Positions 18,252 to 27,934 of a stretch of 64,000 bases of DNA are shown here, in pieces (position 1 is the first letter of the stretch; each line of letters starts with the position of its first letter). The stretch covers positions 186,001 to 250,000 of the forward strand of contig KB906759.1 of NCBI GenBank assembly GCA_000381605.1, written 5' to 3'. The notes beneath the pieces were generated by a model that had not been told where the DNA came from, did no database searches, and saw only the letters and a program-made list of their open reading frames with translations. The position numbers and the translations under genes were made by a program. The DNA comes from Acidobacteriaceae bacterium KBS 89 (GTDB taxonomy: Bacteria; Acidobacteriota; Terriglobia; Terriglobales; Acidobacteriaceae).

Positions 18252-18632
18252 ACTTACATACAAAGTGTTTCACCCCGCAAGGGTCATCATTAACGCGAAC
18301 TTTGAGCCCTTGGCAACCGGGATTCCATCTCACCACGCAAGGGAACCTTTTCCCCTCCGCCGCAGAAAATTCTGTACGATGCCGGTGCGGTGCTCATTAC
18401 TGTCGGCTTCGACGCATCCACTGAGAGCGAGGGCTTCGATCGGACTAATACCATGTCTTGGCGGCAGAACAAAATTATCCAGCAGGTCATGACGCTCAAC
18501 TCCAAAGACAATCGTCTCCATCAGCGCTTGCGGTGCCCTGGAAAACTGCGCTTTGGATAACGAATGTCCCGCACTGCTTCACAACTGCTATCCCGATAGC
18601 AGCATTGATCGACGGAAAGTTGAGAGCGTTGC

Positions 18633-19727
18633 TCAGCGTCCCACGACGATAACGGAAAAGGTACCCGGGACTGGCGTTGGGCGAAATTGTAGCTCCTCAG
18701 ATACCGCGCCTGTGTTTTGCCCAAACTTGGAAGTTACCAGGTAAGCTTTCCCGTCTTGTCGGCTTACGACCATGGTTTTGGCTCCGGGTTGAGTCTTCAC
18801 TTTCTGGAGCTTTGAATACTTATTGAGTGAGTTGCGGCGAAAGATGGTTAGAGTTCCAGAGGCATCCGCAAGGAAGAGCATGTTGTGTTTGGAGTCGAAG
18901 CTGATGTCGCCGGAGTTCACGGGAGCATCGGCGACTGAAGCGACGTTGCCTGTATCTGCATTGACGGCGACAAGTTTGTGGTCCTCACATACGGTAAGGA
19001 GTTGACGGCGGGCGCTGTCGATCGCAAGTCCTGTTGGGCCGGTACAAGGCGCGAGTTGCCATGATGCCGTTACCTCCTTTGCAGCGGTATCTAGCCGAGT
19101 GATTTCACCTAACGCGGGAAGGGTGACATAGACACTGCCTGTGCCATCCGTGATTGCGGAACCGGGGCGCCCGCTAAGTGGAATGGTTGCAGTGACCTGA
19201 TTAGTCACGGTGTCGATGACGGTCGCACTATGGCCGCGTGAATTGAAGACGAACACGGACTTGGTAGCGGGATCAAAGACGATGGCACCGGGTATCAGTC
19301 CGGTGGGAATAGAGGTGACGAGTTTGAGAGTGGAACGCTCGAAGACTCGGACAAAGCCTGAAGTCCCATCCGTGACGTCGGTGACGTAGCCGTATCTGCC
19401 GGAGTCATCGAGAGCAATGTCCCGCGCATTCGTCATACCGTCCACTTCGCCGGAGACCTCGCCGGTCGCTGTGTCGACAACCATGACGCGATCGGTGCGC
19501 GGTATGTAGAGACGACGTGTAGATGCATCGAGACACAGGAGACCCCATCCACCTTCCCCCCCCACATTCCATTGGTTCTCGATATGGAAGGCAGTTGGGG
19601 CTGTGGGCGTGGCTGCGCGCAGAGCGGTGGCTGGAACGGTTGTTGCGACGGCGAGAATAAGTGACAGAGCCACTAGAAGACTCGTTGTTGGATTGCCGGA
19701 GGTAATGTTTGAGTTTTTCATTTTCAT
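18633..19727 (-). CDS. Exported YncE-like beta-propeller
   Basis: 364 residues with a Sec signal peptide (SLLVALSLILAVATTVPATA, about 17-36). The repeats are of YncE/NHL type: RLYIPRTDRVMVVDTATGEV, ARDIALDDSGRYGYVTDV, PGAIVFDPATKSVFVFNSRG, SATVIDTVTNQVTATIPLSG, TGLAIDSARRQLLTVCEDHK. Such proteins lack known catalytic residues and usually bind ligands or partners in the periplasm. It lies 78 bp downstream of the phosphoesterase gene in the same direction. In several bacteria a YncE propeller is fused to an alkaline-phosphatase-family domain in one polypeptide, so this pair looks like an unfused version of that arrangement. Confidence 0.85.
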   Translation of the reverse strand: MKMKNSNITSGNPTTSLLVALSLILAVATTVPATALRAATPTAPTAFHIENQWNVGGEGGWGLLCLDASTRRLYIPRTDRVMVVDTATGEVSGEVDGMTNARDIALDDSGRYGYVTDVTDGTSGFVRVFERSTLKLVTSIPTGLIPGAIVFDPATKSVFVFNSRGHSATVIDTVTNQVTATIPLSGRPGSAITDGTGSVYVTLPALGEITRLDTAAKEVTASWQLAPCTGPTGLAIDSARRQLLTVCEDHKLVAVNADTGNVASVADAPVNSGDISFDSKHNMLFLADASGTLTIFRRNSLNKYSKLQKVKTQPGAKTMVVSRQDGKAYLVTSKFGQNTGAVSEELQFRPTPVPGTFSVIVVGR

Positions 19728-19805
19728 AGTTGTTCTTTCTCAAAATGCACTTCGACGGCCAGTGATACTAGCCGCCGAAGTGCGGAATTGATTTCGGATT
19801 GGTTA

Positions 19806-21749
19806 TTAATTGGAGGGAAACTGGAAGTCGTCCGTAAGATCGCCAATCGCCGGGCTGTTGGTCGGGACATACGGGTTACCTGCCTTTTGGATTGGGTTCG
19901 GCAGGTTGTCGCGACTGCGTGAGGTGATCGGGGAGAGACCCCAGTTCTTTTCAATGAATTTGATGAGCGATACGTGATCGCCATACTCGTGCGAGACGTG
20001 ACCGCCCTTGGAGTATTTCGAGACGATGATCAGAGGAATGCGGGTACCGTCGCCGAAGAAATCGACAGGCTGGACGTAACCCGAGTCATAGTATCCGCCA
20101 CCCTCGTCAAATGTAACGAAGATAGCAGTGTCAGCCCAAAGGGTTGGGTTTGCCTTGACCTGGTTGACGACTTTTTTGACAAAGCCTTCGAAGAGGTCGA
20201 GTTTGGAGGACGCTGGGTGACCGTCATTGAAGCCGCTCGGCTTCACGACGGAGACTGGGGGCAGGTTGTTGGTGTCGATGTCTTCATAGAGCTGGGTCGT
20301 GTCCGCCATGTATTTCTCGCGGGTCGCTTGAGTGCCCATGAACTGCGTCTGGTATTGGAACGGGTTGCAGATATTGCAGTAGCGATCATAGGTATTGGAT
20401 TCGGCGGGGTCGGTCACGTAGAGATCCCACCCCTCGCCGTAGTACTTGAAGGGGATGTTCTTGGCGACGAGGGAGTCCCCGATGCTCTTGACGTTCGTGG
20501 GAGGGATTGTGAAGGGCGAGAGCTGTGCGGTGAGAGTACCGTCGCCGTTGTAGCCAGGGTTGTAGTTGTTGACGAGGTAGTAGTGACCAGGTGCGCAATT
20601 AGCAGCTACGGGCCTTTTCAGCGACTGAAGATAGTTCGTGACGGCAGGGACGCCGGGCTGGCTGATGTCGGCGCAATTCACGTAGCTGCCACCGCTGTAG
20701 CCGTCCTGATCGTACCAATTGTTGGTTGAGGGCTGCGGGTTGGGATTTTCAACCTGATTGATCGGAGGCGTCATCGGATTGCCATTACCGTCGCTGTACC
20801 AGATGGAGTCGGCAAAACCGAACATGATGTGGTTGGCGCCGGTTCCACCCATGACAGACTGGTGGAAGTTGTCGCTGATGGTGTACTCATCTGCGAGTTC
20901 CTTGAAGTAAGGAGCGTCGCCTTGCGCCATGTTGTAGAAGCCCATGGCTGTAGAGCCTTCGCCTGTGGTGGTGTCGTTGAAGTTGGAAGGCAGTGCAGCA
21001 CCATTGTTGCCGGCACCGATAGTCGTCTCGACCCAAGGGAACAGATCGTTCAAACAGCCGCTGGAGTTGTCCTTGGTAGCGTAGTCGGCGTTGCAGTCAA
21101 GCTGCTGCCACATCTGGAAGAAGCGGTGCACAGGGCTTTGCGTATAGGCGTCATAGGGCATCTTGGCGCCGCTGATTTGAAAGACACCTTCGCGCAGACT
21201 GGTGGCATTGTCGATACGAGTGTCAACCTGACCTGCGGGAATGCCGGTCGCACCTGTGAGCAGAAATTTGTTGTAAGCAGGAGCAAGCCCCTGGTCGGCA
21301 AGCTTCGCGACTTTCAAAGTTTGGAAAGGAGCGGGAGCAGTATCGCTAGCTTCCGAAGCCCCGCCCGCCAGAGCCGGAGGAAGCGTGCTGTAAATGCTCT
21401 TGGACTGTGGACTGACCGAGTAAACGCCTCCGGAGGCAGTGTTATCAAGCGCCGAGAACTGCGCAGATAGGGAGTAGTTTGGGCCAGGCTTACCGTTGGC
21501 CCTCACAATTTTCTTGGAGAGAAGATTGGAAACAGTCTCGCCCTCCTTTGGCTGGTAAGTCGCATAGACGTGATCAAAGGTACGATTTTCGCCGATGATG
21601 ACAATAACATGCTTAATCGGAGTCGTTGTTGCCGGAGCAGCGGTTTGGGCGTAGGCGGATTGTGGCGGTCCCGCAAACACTTGCAGCGCAATCAATGTCA
21701 TCGCGCCGCACTTCAAAGTCCCGTTAGGGCCGTTGACAGTACGTTTCAA
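19806..21749 (-). CDS. Exported phosphoesterase (phospholipase C / acid phosphatase AcpA family)
   Basis: 647 residues with a signal peptide (CGAMTLIALQVFAGPPQSAYA). It belongs to the phosphoesterase family of bacterial phospholipase C and AcpA, metal-dependent enzymes that cleave phosphate esters outside the cytoplasm. Diagnostic blocks: KHVIVIIGENRTFDHVYATY (metal site and nucleophile region, about 46-65), DNFHQSVMGGTGANHIMFGF, TAIFVTFDEGGGYYDSG and RIPLIIVSKYSKGGHVSHEY followed by GDHVSLIKFIEKNW. The extra Cys pairs near the middle suggest disulfides, as expected for an exported enzyme. It leads a likely two-gene unit with the YncE-like gene. Possible substrates are phospholipids or organic phosphates from soil. 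Confidence 0.9.
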   Translation of the reverse strand: MKRTVNGPNGTLKCGAMTLIALQVFAGPPQSAYAQTAAPATTTPIKHVIVIIGENRTFDHVYATYQPKEGETVSNLLSKKIVRANGKPGPNYSLSAQFSALDNTASGGVYSVSPQSKSIYSTLPPALAGGASEASDTAPAPFQTLKVAKLADQGLAPAYNKFLLTGATGIPAGQVDTRIDNATSLREGVFQISGAKMPYDAYTQSPVHRFFQMWQQLDCNADYATKDNSSGCLNDLFPWVETTIGAGNNGAALPSNFNDTTTGEGSTAMGFYNMAQGDAPYFKELADEYTISDNFHQSVMGGTGANHIMFGFADSIWYSDGNGNPMTPPINQVENPNPQPSTNNWYDQDGYSGGSYVNCADISQPGVPAVTNYLQSLKRPVAANCAPGHYYLVNNYNPGYNGDGTLTAQLSPFTIPPTNVKSIGDSLVAKNIPFKYYGEGWDLYVTDPAESNTYDRYCNICNPFQYQTQFMGTQATREKYMADTTQLYEDIDTNNLPPVSVVKPSGFNDGHPASSKLDLFEGFVKKVVNQVKANPTLWADTAIFVTFDEGGGYYDSGYVQPVDFFGDGTRIPLIIVSKYSKGGHVSHEYGDHVSLIKFIEKNWGLSPITSRSRDNLPNPIQKAGNPYVPTNSPAIGDLTDDFQFPSN

Positions 21750-21985
21750 GGTGATACCTCCAGAACACTGAGGGACTGGCGTAAGCCGTTGGGGAGTTCA
21801 TCCTCAGTGGGATAACCGTAGAGGCAGGGGCGCCTTTGATGTGTGACGCAAGAATTAAATGATTAATAATTACGATTACGTTATTCGTCGTTCTGCGTCG
21901 CTGAAAAAATATTGCTATCAGCGAGATTGTTCATAGCCTGATTTGCATAGGACGAATTTCTCAACAGAGAGAATTTGGAAACAAG

Positions 21986-23692
21986 CTAAACAATAACTTT
22001 GTATGGCCTCATCATCTCGTTGTCTTCATGCTCGAGGATGTGGCAGTGCCAGACGTACAGAAGTTCTTCTCCTGGAGTTACTGGCGCTCCGTGTGGCAGA
22101 TCGAAACGCATGATAACTCGGGTAACATAACCGGGATAAGACTTGACAGTGTCTTTGCGGGCAGGACGTTCATTGCCTTCTGGAGCCATGGGCTTACCGG
22201 TAAAGACGAGCTTGCCGGTCTGCTGATAGGTCGGTACGTCGAAGGCCTGGCGATTCAGCACCTGAAATTGCACAAGGTGAACGTGCAAAGGATGAACGTC
22301 GCCGGTAACGTTAATGAAAGACCATATCTCAGTACTGCCGGCCTTTGGGTCTTCGGTGATGGGTTCGTGCCAACGGGCATTGCCCAACAAGCCAATGATG
22401 ACATAGCCGTCGGAGGCGCGCTCTTTCTCTGAAACCAGTAACAGCCGCTCTCGCGTGGCATAGGTAGGATTCAAGGGCTCGAAGGGAACAAGAGTTTCTG
22501 GCACACTGCTGGTGTCCTTGCCGGAAAGCGCCTTGGTGACTTTGAAGAGCATCACGTCGTCAGCCAGATACTGGCCGCCCATCGTATAGGGAGCTGGCGC
22601 ATCATTAATGAGAGAGAAGGATTTACCGTCGCAACCTGAGAAGTCGATGACGACATCGAAGCGTTCGGCAGGACCGATGAGCAGGTAATGCAGTTCGAGT
22701 GGAGCGGGAATGAGACCGCCGTCGGTACCGATCTGCTGGAAGGAGGGAACGTCGAAGGATTGGCTCATGACTTTACCGGTCGCGTCGGAATTGAAAAGGC
22801 GGAGGTGGTAGAAGCGGGAGTTTGCGGCATTCAGGATGCGGAAGCGGTATTTTCTTGGCTCGACCTCAAGAAACGGCGTGACCTTGCCATTGACGCAGTT
22901 CAAATCGCCGTAGAATTCCTGGATCCAGATTGGATGTTCTCTGGTGCCGTTGACGACTTTGGGGTAGTAAAGGGAACCGTCATGATGAAAGAGGCGGTCT
23001 TGCAACATCAGGGGAATCTCGAACTCGCCCTGCGGGAGGTTCAGCGCTTTCTCTGCTTCGTCGCGGATGAGATAGAAGCCAGCGAGCCCGGCGTACACGT
23101 TGAGCCGAGTGATGCCGAGGGCGTGGTCGTGATACCAGAGGGTGGTGGAGGGTTGACAGTTAGGGTACGAAGAAGGCCGCGGATTAAACTTCGGGCCGTG
23201 CTCGCCGTGCGCGGTGAACCATGCTTCGGGGTAGCCGTCGTCATCCGGCAGAGTACAGGCGCCGTGGAGGTGGGCCACGTTGCGCACCAAAGGAAGCGTC
23301 GATTCCGCTCCATGAATTGAGTGGTCGATAGGAAGGAGATGTGTGGCTGGAAGCTTGCTGACCCAGTTGATGTTGACGGGCCTGCCACTTTGCACGTCGA
23401 TCGTGGGGCCAGGCCAGGAGCCGTTGTACCCCCACACCGTAGTGGGAGGGAGATCCCGATGCAGCTTCTGTTGGAACTGGAGCATTTCGATCTCGACCAC
23501 CTCATCGAGCTTGCCCGTGTGACGAATTACAGGAGGAAGAGGTAGAGGATCGACATAGGCGGTCAGTCTGACGCCGCTACGCACCGGAGCGGGTGAGGCC
23601 ATGGCTTGACTGAGGGCAGGTACACCTTTGCTGAACGTGACTGCGGCTGCCGTGTAGAGACCGCTATGGAGAAGTTGGCGTCGACTAAGCAT
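21986..23692 (-). CDS. Multicopper oxidase, CotA-like laccase/bilirubin-oxidase type
   Basis: 568 residues, three cupredoxin domains. The N-terminus has a Tat-like leader (LSRRQLLHSGLYTAAAVTF, residues 2-20). All four copper-binding blocks are present: HLHG (141-144), WYHDH (186-190), HPLHVHLVQFQV near the C-terminus, and WHCHILEHEDNEMMRPY at the end; the last contains the Cys and the axial Met of the type 1 copper site. VWGYNGSWPGPTIDVQSG is the usual entry motif. The long loops match spore-coat CotA rather than CueO. It oxidises phenols, metals or pigments in the periplasm. It stands alone between longer gaps, with no copper-resistance partners nearby. Confidence 0.93.
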   Translation of the reverse strand: MLSRRQLLHSGLYTAAAVTFSKGVPALSQAMASPAPVRSGVRLTAYVDPLPLPPVIRHTGKLDEVVEIEMLQFQQKLHRDLPPTTVWGYNGSWPGPTIDVQSGRPVNINWVSKLPATHLLPIDHSIHGAESTLPLVRNVAHLHGACTLPDDDGYPEAWFTAHGEHGPKFNPRPSSYPNCQPSTTLWYHDHALGITRLNVYAGLAGFYLIRDEAEKALNLPQGEFEIPLMLQDRLFHHDGSLYYPKVVNGTREHPIWIQEFYGDLNCVNGKVTPFLEVEPRKYRFRILNAANSRFYHLRLFNSDATGKVMSQSFDVPSFQQIGTDGGLIPAPLELHYLLIGPAERFDVVIDFSGCDGKSFSLINDAPAPYTMGGQYLADDVMLFKVTKALSGKDTSSVPETLVPFEPLNPTYATRERLLLVSEKERASDGYVIIGLLGNARWHEPITEDPKAGSTEIWSFINVTGDVHPLHVHLVQFQVLNRQAFDVPTYQQTGKLVFTGKPMAPEGNERPARKDTVKSYPGYVTRVIMRFDLPHGAPVTPGEELLYVWHCHILEHEDNEMMRPYKVIV

Positions 23693-23930
23693 TAGTTGAA
23701 GCCAAAATGGTACTGATCTTTACGGGAGGGATTTTCATTAGATTTTTGGGTAGATGATCCCGATCAGATTAGTTGGGGCTTATTACAGATGCGTAAAGGA
23801 CGCGCTCTTTCAGAACGCCGCCTATGAATCATGCGCCCAAGGAAACTCGGGCTTAGCGACGTGCGAAAAAAATTACCATTTGCAAAAGTACGTTTTGTGT
23901 GACTAGTCTGTTACCGGCCTAAGGAGCACC

Positions 23931-24686
23931 ATGGGATCTTCTGCGGATCGTCCACTCACCATTTTCGGCAGCACGTCGCGGCGGGATGCATGGTGGGTTG
24001 AGATTCTGCCCGTCGTCATCATCCTCAGCGCCTTCGGAATCTACGCCACGTACCGGGCGTTTGAAGGAAAGTTCTACGCGTGGGGACCATATCTCTCGCC
24101 GTTTTACTCTCCGCTCATCGATCCTGACCACCACTGGTGGCGGTTTTCCCCGGCACTTTTGATTCTGGCTGGCCCGCTCGGATTCCGCGCGACCTGCTAC
24201 TACTATCGAAAGGCCTACTATCGGGCGTTCTTCCTGCATCCACCGGCTTGCGCGGTAAGCGAAGGAGGGAGGCGCGACTACCGCGGCGAAACTCGCTTTC
24301 CATTCATTTTGCAAAACCTCCATCGCTGGTTCTTTTACCTCGCATTGGTGTTTCTCTGCTTCCTTTGGTGGGACGCTATTCGAGCTTTCTTTTTTTCGGA
24401 TGGATTTGGGATCGGCGTGGGCTCGCTCGTCCTGTTGGCAAATATCATGCTGCTCACTCTTTACACGTTCTCTTGTCACTCCCTGCGTCACCTGGCAGGA
24501 GGAAAGCTCGATTGCTTCTCCTGCACGAGGTTTGGACCTCCACGCCGCACTGCTTGGGGATGGCTCAGCCGCTTGAATGAACGCCATATGCTCTTCGCGT
24601 GGCTCAGCCTCTTTTCCGTCGGCCTGGCCGATCTCTACGTACGCATGGTTTCTGCGGGTCTCCTGAAGGATATTCGGCTTCTGTGA
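23931..24686 (+). CDS. sdhC: Succinate dehydrogenase membrane anchor (cytochrome b-type)
   Basis: 251-residue integral membrane protein. Hydrophobic segments lie at about 22-41 (WVEILPVVIILSAFGIYATY), 70-88, 128-150 (FFYLALVFLCFLWWDAIRAF), 158-178 and 220-245. Several His residues near the helices (HHWW, NLHRWFF, CHSLRH) could ligate haem. It matches the single-anchor Sdh type seen in actinobacteria and acidobacteria rather than separate SdhC and SdhD. AAGGAG lies five bases before the ATG. Its stop overlaps the GTG start of sdhA (GTGA), so the assignment rests largely on operon position. Confidence 0.8.
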   Translation: MGSSADRPLTIFGSTSRRDAWWVEILPVVIILSAFGIYATYRAFEGKFYAWGPYLSPFYSPLIDPDHHWWRFSPALLILAGPLGFRATCYYYRKAYYRAFFLHPPACAVSEGGRRDYRGETRFPFILQNLHRWFFYLALVFLCFLWWDAIRAFFFSDGFGIGVGSLVLLANIMLLTLYTFSCHSLRHLAGGKLDCFSCTRFGPPRRTAWGWLSRLNERHMLFAWLSLFSVGLADLYVRMVSAGLLKDIRLL

Positions 24687-26410
24687 ATTCTAACTACGAA
24701 GTCCACGAACACGATGTGCTCATCATCGGCGCCGGCGGTGCGGGACTTCGCGCCGCGATTGAAGCCTTGGCCCAGGGTGTGCGGGTCGGGGTTGTGTGCA
24801 AATCTCTGCTCGGCAAAGCTCACACAGTGATGGCCGAAGGTGGCATTGCCGCGTCTATGGCCAACGTGGATACGTCGGACGACTGGCGTGCGCACTTTCG
24901 CGACACTATGCGCGGCGGCAAATTTTTGAACAACTGGCGCATGGCGCAGCTCCACGCCCAGGAGGCGCCGGAACGCGTGCGCGAGCTCGAACAATGGGGT
25001 GCCCTGTTCGATCGCACTGATAATGGCGATATCCTGCAGCGAGCCTTCGGTGGCCACACCTATAAACGGCTATGCCATGTAGGTGACCGCACTGGACTTG
25101 AGATGATTCGCACCCTGCAGGACCGCGGCGTGCACCTTGGCATCGACGTCTATATGGAGTGCACGATCACACGGCTGCTCCAAGACGGTGATCGCATCGC
25201 CGGAGCTTTCGGCTATTGGCGCGAGCAGGGCCGCTTCGTTGTGTTTAGGGCCAAGTCCGTAATCATTTGTACGGGCGGCATCGGCAAGGCGTGGAAGATC
25301 ACCTCGAACTCCTGGGAATACACCGGCGACGGTATGGCCCTCGCCTATGATGCAGGCGCCGAACTGATGGACATGGAGTTCGTGCAGTTTCATCCCACTG
25401 GCATGGTCTGGCCACCCGGCGTGCAAGGCATTCTGGTGACTGAAGCCGTGCGGGGCGAGGGCGGAGTTCTCCGTAACAAGAATGGAGAGCGTTTCATGGA
25501 GCGCTACGACCCCAAGAAACTGGAGCTCTCCACCCGCGACGTAGTTGCGCGCTCGATCTACACCGAAGTGCGCGAGGGCCGCGGCACCGAACACGGCGGC
25601 GCCTTCCTCGACATCTCTCATAAACCCGCCGACTACGTAAAGCGCAAGCTGCCGAGTATGTATCACCAGTTTCTGGAGCTGGCGGACGTGGATATCACCA
25701 AGGGACCCATGGAGGTCGGCCCGACTTGTCACTACATGATGGGAGGCATCCATGTAGACGCAGAGACGGCACAGACCTCAATCCCCGGACTCTTCGCTGC
25801 AGGAGAAGCGGCCGTCGGACTTCACGGAGCGAATCGGTTAGGAGGCAATTCCCTCTCGGACCTGTTGGTGTTCGGGCGCCGAGCCGGGCTGGCCGCTGCC
25901 GATTACGCCAAAGGAAACGCGTTGCCCCAGATCGATTCTTCACAAATCGAAGAAGCCGCCCAACAGATGCTGGCGCCGTTCGAACGACCCGATGGCGACA
26001 GCCCCTATGTCATTCACGATGATCTCCAAAGCGTAATGCAAAGCCTTGTCGGCATCTTTCGCGACGAGCCGGATCTGCGCCGAGCCCTCTCGGAACTCGA
26101 TGCACTGAAAGCCCGCGCAGCCCGGGTGCGCGTAGAAGGCTCCCGGCTCTTCAACCCCGGATGGCATCTCGCCTGGGACTTGCGCAGCATGTTGACAGTC
26201 GCCGAAGCGGTAACCCGCAGCGCCGCTGCGCGCCGTGAGAGCCGTGGTGCCCATAGCCGTATCGACTACCCCGCCCTGGACGATGCTTGGGGAAAGAAGC
26301 ATAATGTCGTGGTCAAGAAGGCGGGCACAATGACCCTCGTAGAAACGCCTGTCCTTGAGATGCCGGATGGACTGAAGCAACTGTTGGCGGAAGATAGTGG
26401 AACGAAGTAG
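24683..26410 (+). CDS. sdhA: Succinate dehydrogenase flavoprotein subunit
   Basis: Oxidises succinate to fumarate, passing electrons via FAD to SdhB. I place the start at the GTG at 24683, which overlaps the sdhC stop by four bases; a longer frame upstream lies inside sdhC. Seen motifs: VLIIGAGGAGLRAAIEAL (FAD Rossmann), GKAHTVMAEGGIAAS (His for covalent flavin), FVQFHPTGM (substrate), VRGEGGVLRN (catalytic Arg region), CHYMMGGI and GANRLGGNSLSDLLVFGRRA. About 575 residues, normal for the family. It is translationally coupled to sdhC and followed after 12 bp by sdhB. Confidence 0.96.
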   Translation: MNSNYEVHEHDVLIIGAGGAGLRAAIEALAQGVRVGVVCKSLLGKAHTVMAEGGIAASMANVDTSDDWRAHFRDTMRGGKFLNNWRMAQLHAQEAPERVRELEQWGALFDRTDNGDILQRAFGGHTYKRLCHVGDRTGLEMIRTLQDRGVHLGIDVYMECTITRLLQDGDRIAGAFGYWREQGRFVVFRAKSVIICTGGIGKAWKITSNSWEYTGDGMALAYDAGAELMDMEFVQFHPTGMVWPPGVQGILVTEAVRGEGGVLRNKNGERFMERYDPKKLELSTRDVVARSIYTEVREGRGTEHGGAFLDISHKPADYVKRKLPSMYHQFLELADVDITKGPMEVGPTCHYMMGGIHVDAETAQTSIPGLFAAGEAAVGLHGANRLGGNSLSDLLVFGRRAGLAAADYAKGNALPQIDSSQIEEAAQQMLAPFERPDGDSPYVIHDDLQSVMQSLVGIFRDEPDLRRALSELDALKARAARVRVEGSRLFNPGWHLAWDLRSMLTVAEAVTRSAAARRESRGAHSRIDYPALDDAWGKKHNVVVKKAGTMTLVETPVLEMPDGLKQLLAEDSGTK

Positions 26411-26422
26411 CGGAGGCTAGCC

Positions 26423-27205
26423 ATGGTTGAAGGCTCGTTCGCAGACGCAACGTTGAGGGTCTTCCGCGGCGACAAGCAAGGTGGAACGCCTGCCGACTAT
26501 CGAGTCCCGCTTGTCCCGGGAATGGTCGTGCTTGACGCACTGCACTCGATCCAGTCGCACCAGGCGCCCGATCTGGCCGTGCGCTGGAACTGCAAGGCAG
26601 GAAAATGCGGCTCATGCTCCGCTGAGGTCAATGGCCGGCCGCGGCTCACTTGCAAAACGCGCATGGACGCTCTTCCTCTTGATCAGCCCATCACCATCTT
26701 TCCTATGAAGGCATTTCCAGTGATCAAGGATCTGGTCACGGACGTCTCCTGGAATTTTCGAGTCAATCAGAAAATCCCCCCGTTCCAGCCACGACCTGGT
26801 ACCGAGTGGAAGATGGATCAACGGGATGTCAATCGCGTACAGGAATTTCGCAAGTGCATTGAGTGCTTCCTCTGCCAGGATGTCTGCCACGTCCTGCGCG
26901 ATCACGGCAAGTTGGAACAATTTGGGGGACCGCGGTTCTTCGTACGAACCGCTTCGCTTGAGATGCATCCGCTCGACGGAGCCTCCCGGGCGCAGGTGTT
27001 GAAGAACGAGCTGGGCATCGGCCTCTGTAACATCACGAAGTGCTGCACCGAGGTCTGCCCCGAAGATATCCATATCACCGACAACGCCATCATTCCACTG
27101 AAGGAGCGTGTGGTGGATGAGTTCTACGATCCGCTGCTCATGCTTGTCCGCAAGATCCGCAGCGCGAAAAAGCCTAGACCTGGAGGAGAGGGCCATGGAA
27201 TATAA
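26423..27205 (+). CDS. sdhB: Succinate dehydrogenase iron-sulfur subunit
   Basis: 260 residues carrying three Fe-S clusters between SdhA and the membrane anchor. The [2Fe-2S] ferredoxin domain shows CKAGKCGSCSAEVNG with the last Cys in RLTCKTRM (about 54-80). The second domain has CIECFLCQDVC ([4Fe-4S]) and CNITKCCTEVCPEDI ([3Fe-4S] region). The long N-terminal strand (ATLRVFRGDKQGG) and the RVQEFRKCIECF segment are typical of the actinobacterial-type complex. Its 3' end overlaps the next gene by 11 bases. Confidence 0.96.
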   Translation: MVEGSFADATLRVFRGDKQGGTPADYRVPLVPGMVVLDALHSIQSHQAPDLAVRWNCKAGKCGSCSAEVNGRPRLTCKTRMDALPLDQPITIFPMKAFPVIKDLVTDVSWNFRVNQKIPPFQPRPGTEWKMDQRDVNRVQEFRKCIECFLCQDVCHVLRDHGKLEQFGGPRFFVRTASLEMHPLDGASRAQVLKNELGIGLCNITKCCTEVCPEDIHITDNAIIPLKERVVDEFYDPLLMLVRKIRSAKKPRPGGEGHGI

Positions 27206-27710
27206 ACTCAAACGCATTTCGTCAGCGGGAATTCCCGAGGCCATCGCGAAGGCCGGACTCTACCGTTCCCTCAACGAACCGGAAGAAGCAGAGTCGATCT
27301 GTCGCGATATTCTAGCCGTCGAACCGCAGCATCAACTCGCATTGCGTCTAGTCGGGCTCGCTCTTACGGATCAGTTCACCGGCGGTGCGTCCGATCGCTA
27401 CCGGGAAGCGGAACTAGCCTTCCAGCAGTTGAACGACCCCTATGAGCGGCTCTACTACGCAGGGATTCTGTACGAACGCCGCGCGAAAGCGCAACTCAAT
27501 GCCGGACTGCCACCTTATACGCTGCTGCCGCTTTTCGAGCAGGCTCTGCGCTCGTTCGCGGAAGCGGAAAAAATCCGTCCCGCAGGAAACGACGATGCCA
27601 TCCTTCGTTGGAATCGTTGTGTCCGTCTGCTCCAAACCCCAACATATCTATCGGATGTATGGGAACAAGAACGTGCTCCATTCGACAATCAGGACACGCC
27701 GCCAACATAA
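27195..27710 (+). CDS. TPR-like helical protein coupled to sdhB
   Basis: 171 residues from the ATG at 27195, which follows GGAGGAGAGGGCC inside the sdhB 3' end. Helix-turn-helix repeats typical of tetratricopeptides are visible: GLYRSLNEPEEAESICRDIL, LALRLVGLALTDQFTGGA, LPLFEQALRSFAEAEKIRPA. No signal peptide, so it is cytoplasmic. The overlap with sdhB argues for a function linked to the complex, such as assembly or flavinylation, but no such role is known for this protein and SdhE is unrelated in fold. Confidence 0.75.
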   Translation: MEYKLKRISSAGIPEAIAKAGLYRSLNEPEEAESICRDILAVEPQHQLALRLVGLALTDQFTGGASDRYREAELAFQQLNDPYERLYYAGILYERRAKAQLNAGLPPYTLLPLFEQALRSFAEAEKIRPAGNDDAILRWNRCVRLLQTPTYLSDVWEQERAPFDNQDTPPT

Positions 27711-27934
27711 ACAACTTCGGGTCATTGAAGAGGCTTATCGAGGACGGTTCTTCGGAAACGTCGCTCTCTCGATTCATCCAAGGACCAATACTCATCTGTT
27801 GACGCGCAGTTACCGGTTCGCGCTATCCGATCGCGGGTAAATGCTGGGTCGCCGACTCGGACCGAACATCTGCGAATACAATCAAGAACTTCGGGTAGTA
27901 ACGCAGCGTCCGCGACGCACGGCAAAAGGAGAGT

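Larger units (their letters stand above)
17454..18632. other. 1.2-kb region, mostly non-coding
   Basis: No confident gene other than a possible small minus-strand frame (17753-17962). An 18-nt sequence at 18001-18018 recurs exactly at 48709-48726. A promoter-like pair (TTGACA at 18216-18221, 17 bp, TTGATA at 18239-18244) with an overlapping inverted repeat is present at about 18216-18251, but no plus-strand gene follows it. The remaining short frames show no recognisable family. The region may hold a small RNA or decayed sequence. Confidence 0.5.

Noticed and set aside
24599-24682. Longer start for sdhA
   Set aside because: Lies inside sdhC; the GTG at 24683 gives the normal N-terminus and a GTGA overlap.
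27711-27934. Two AACTTCGGGT copies in the gap before the MFS gene
   Set aside because: Ten-base matches of this kind are expected by chance and show no symmetry.
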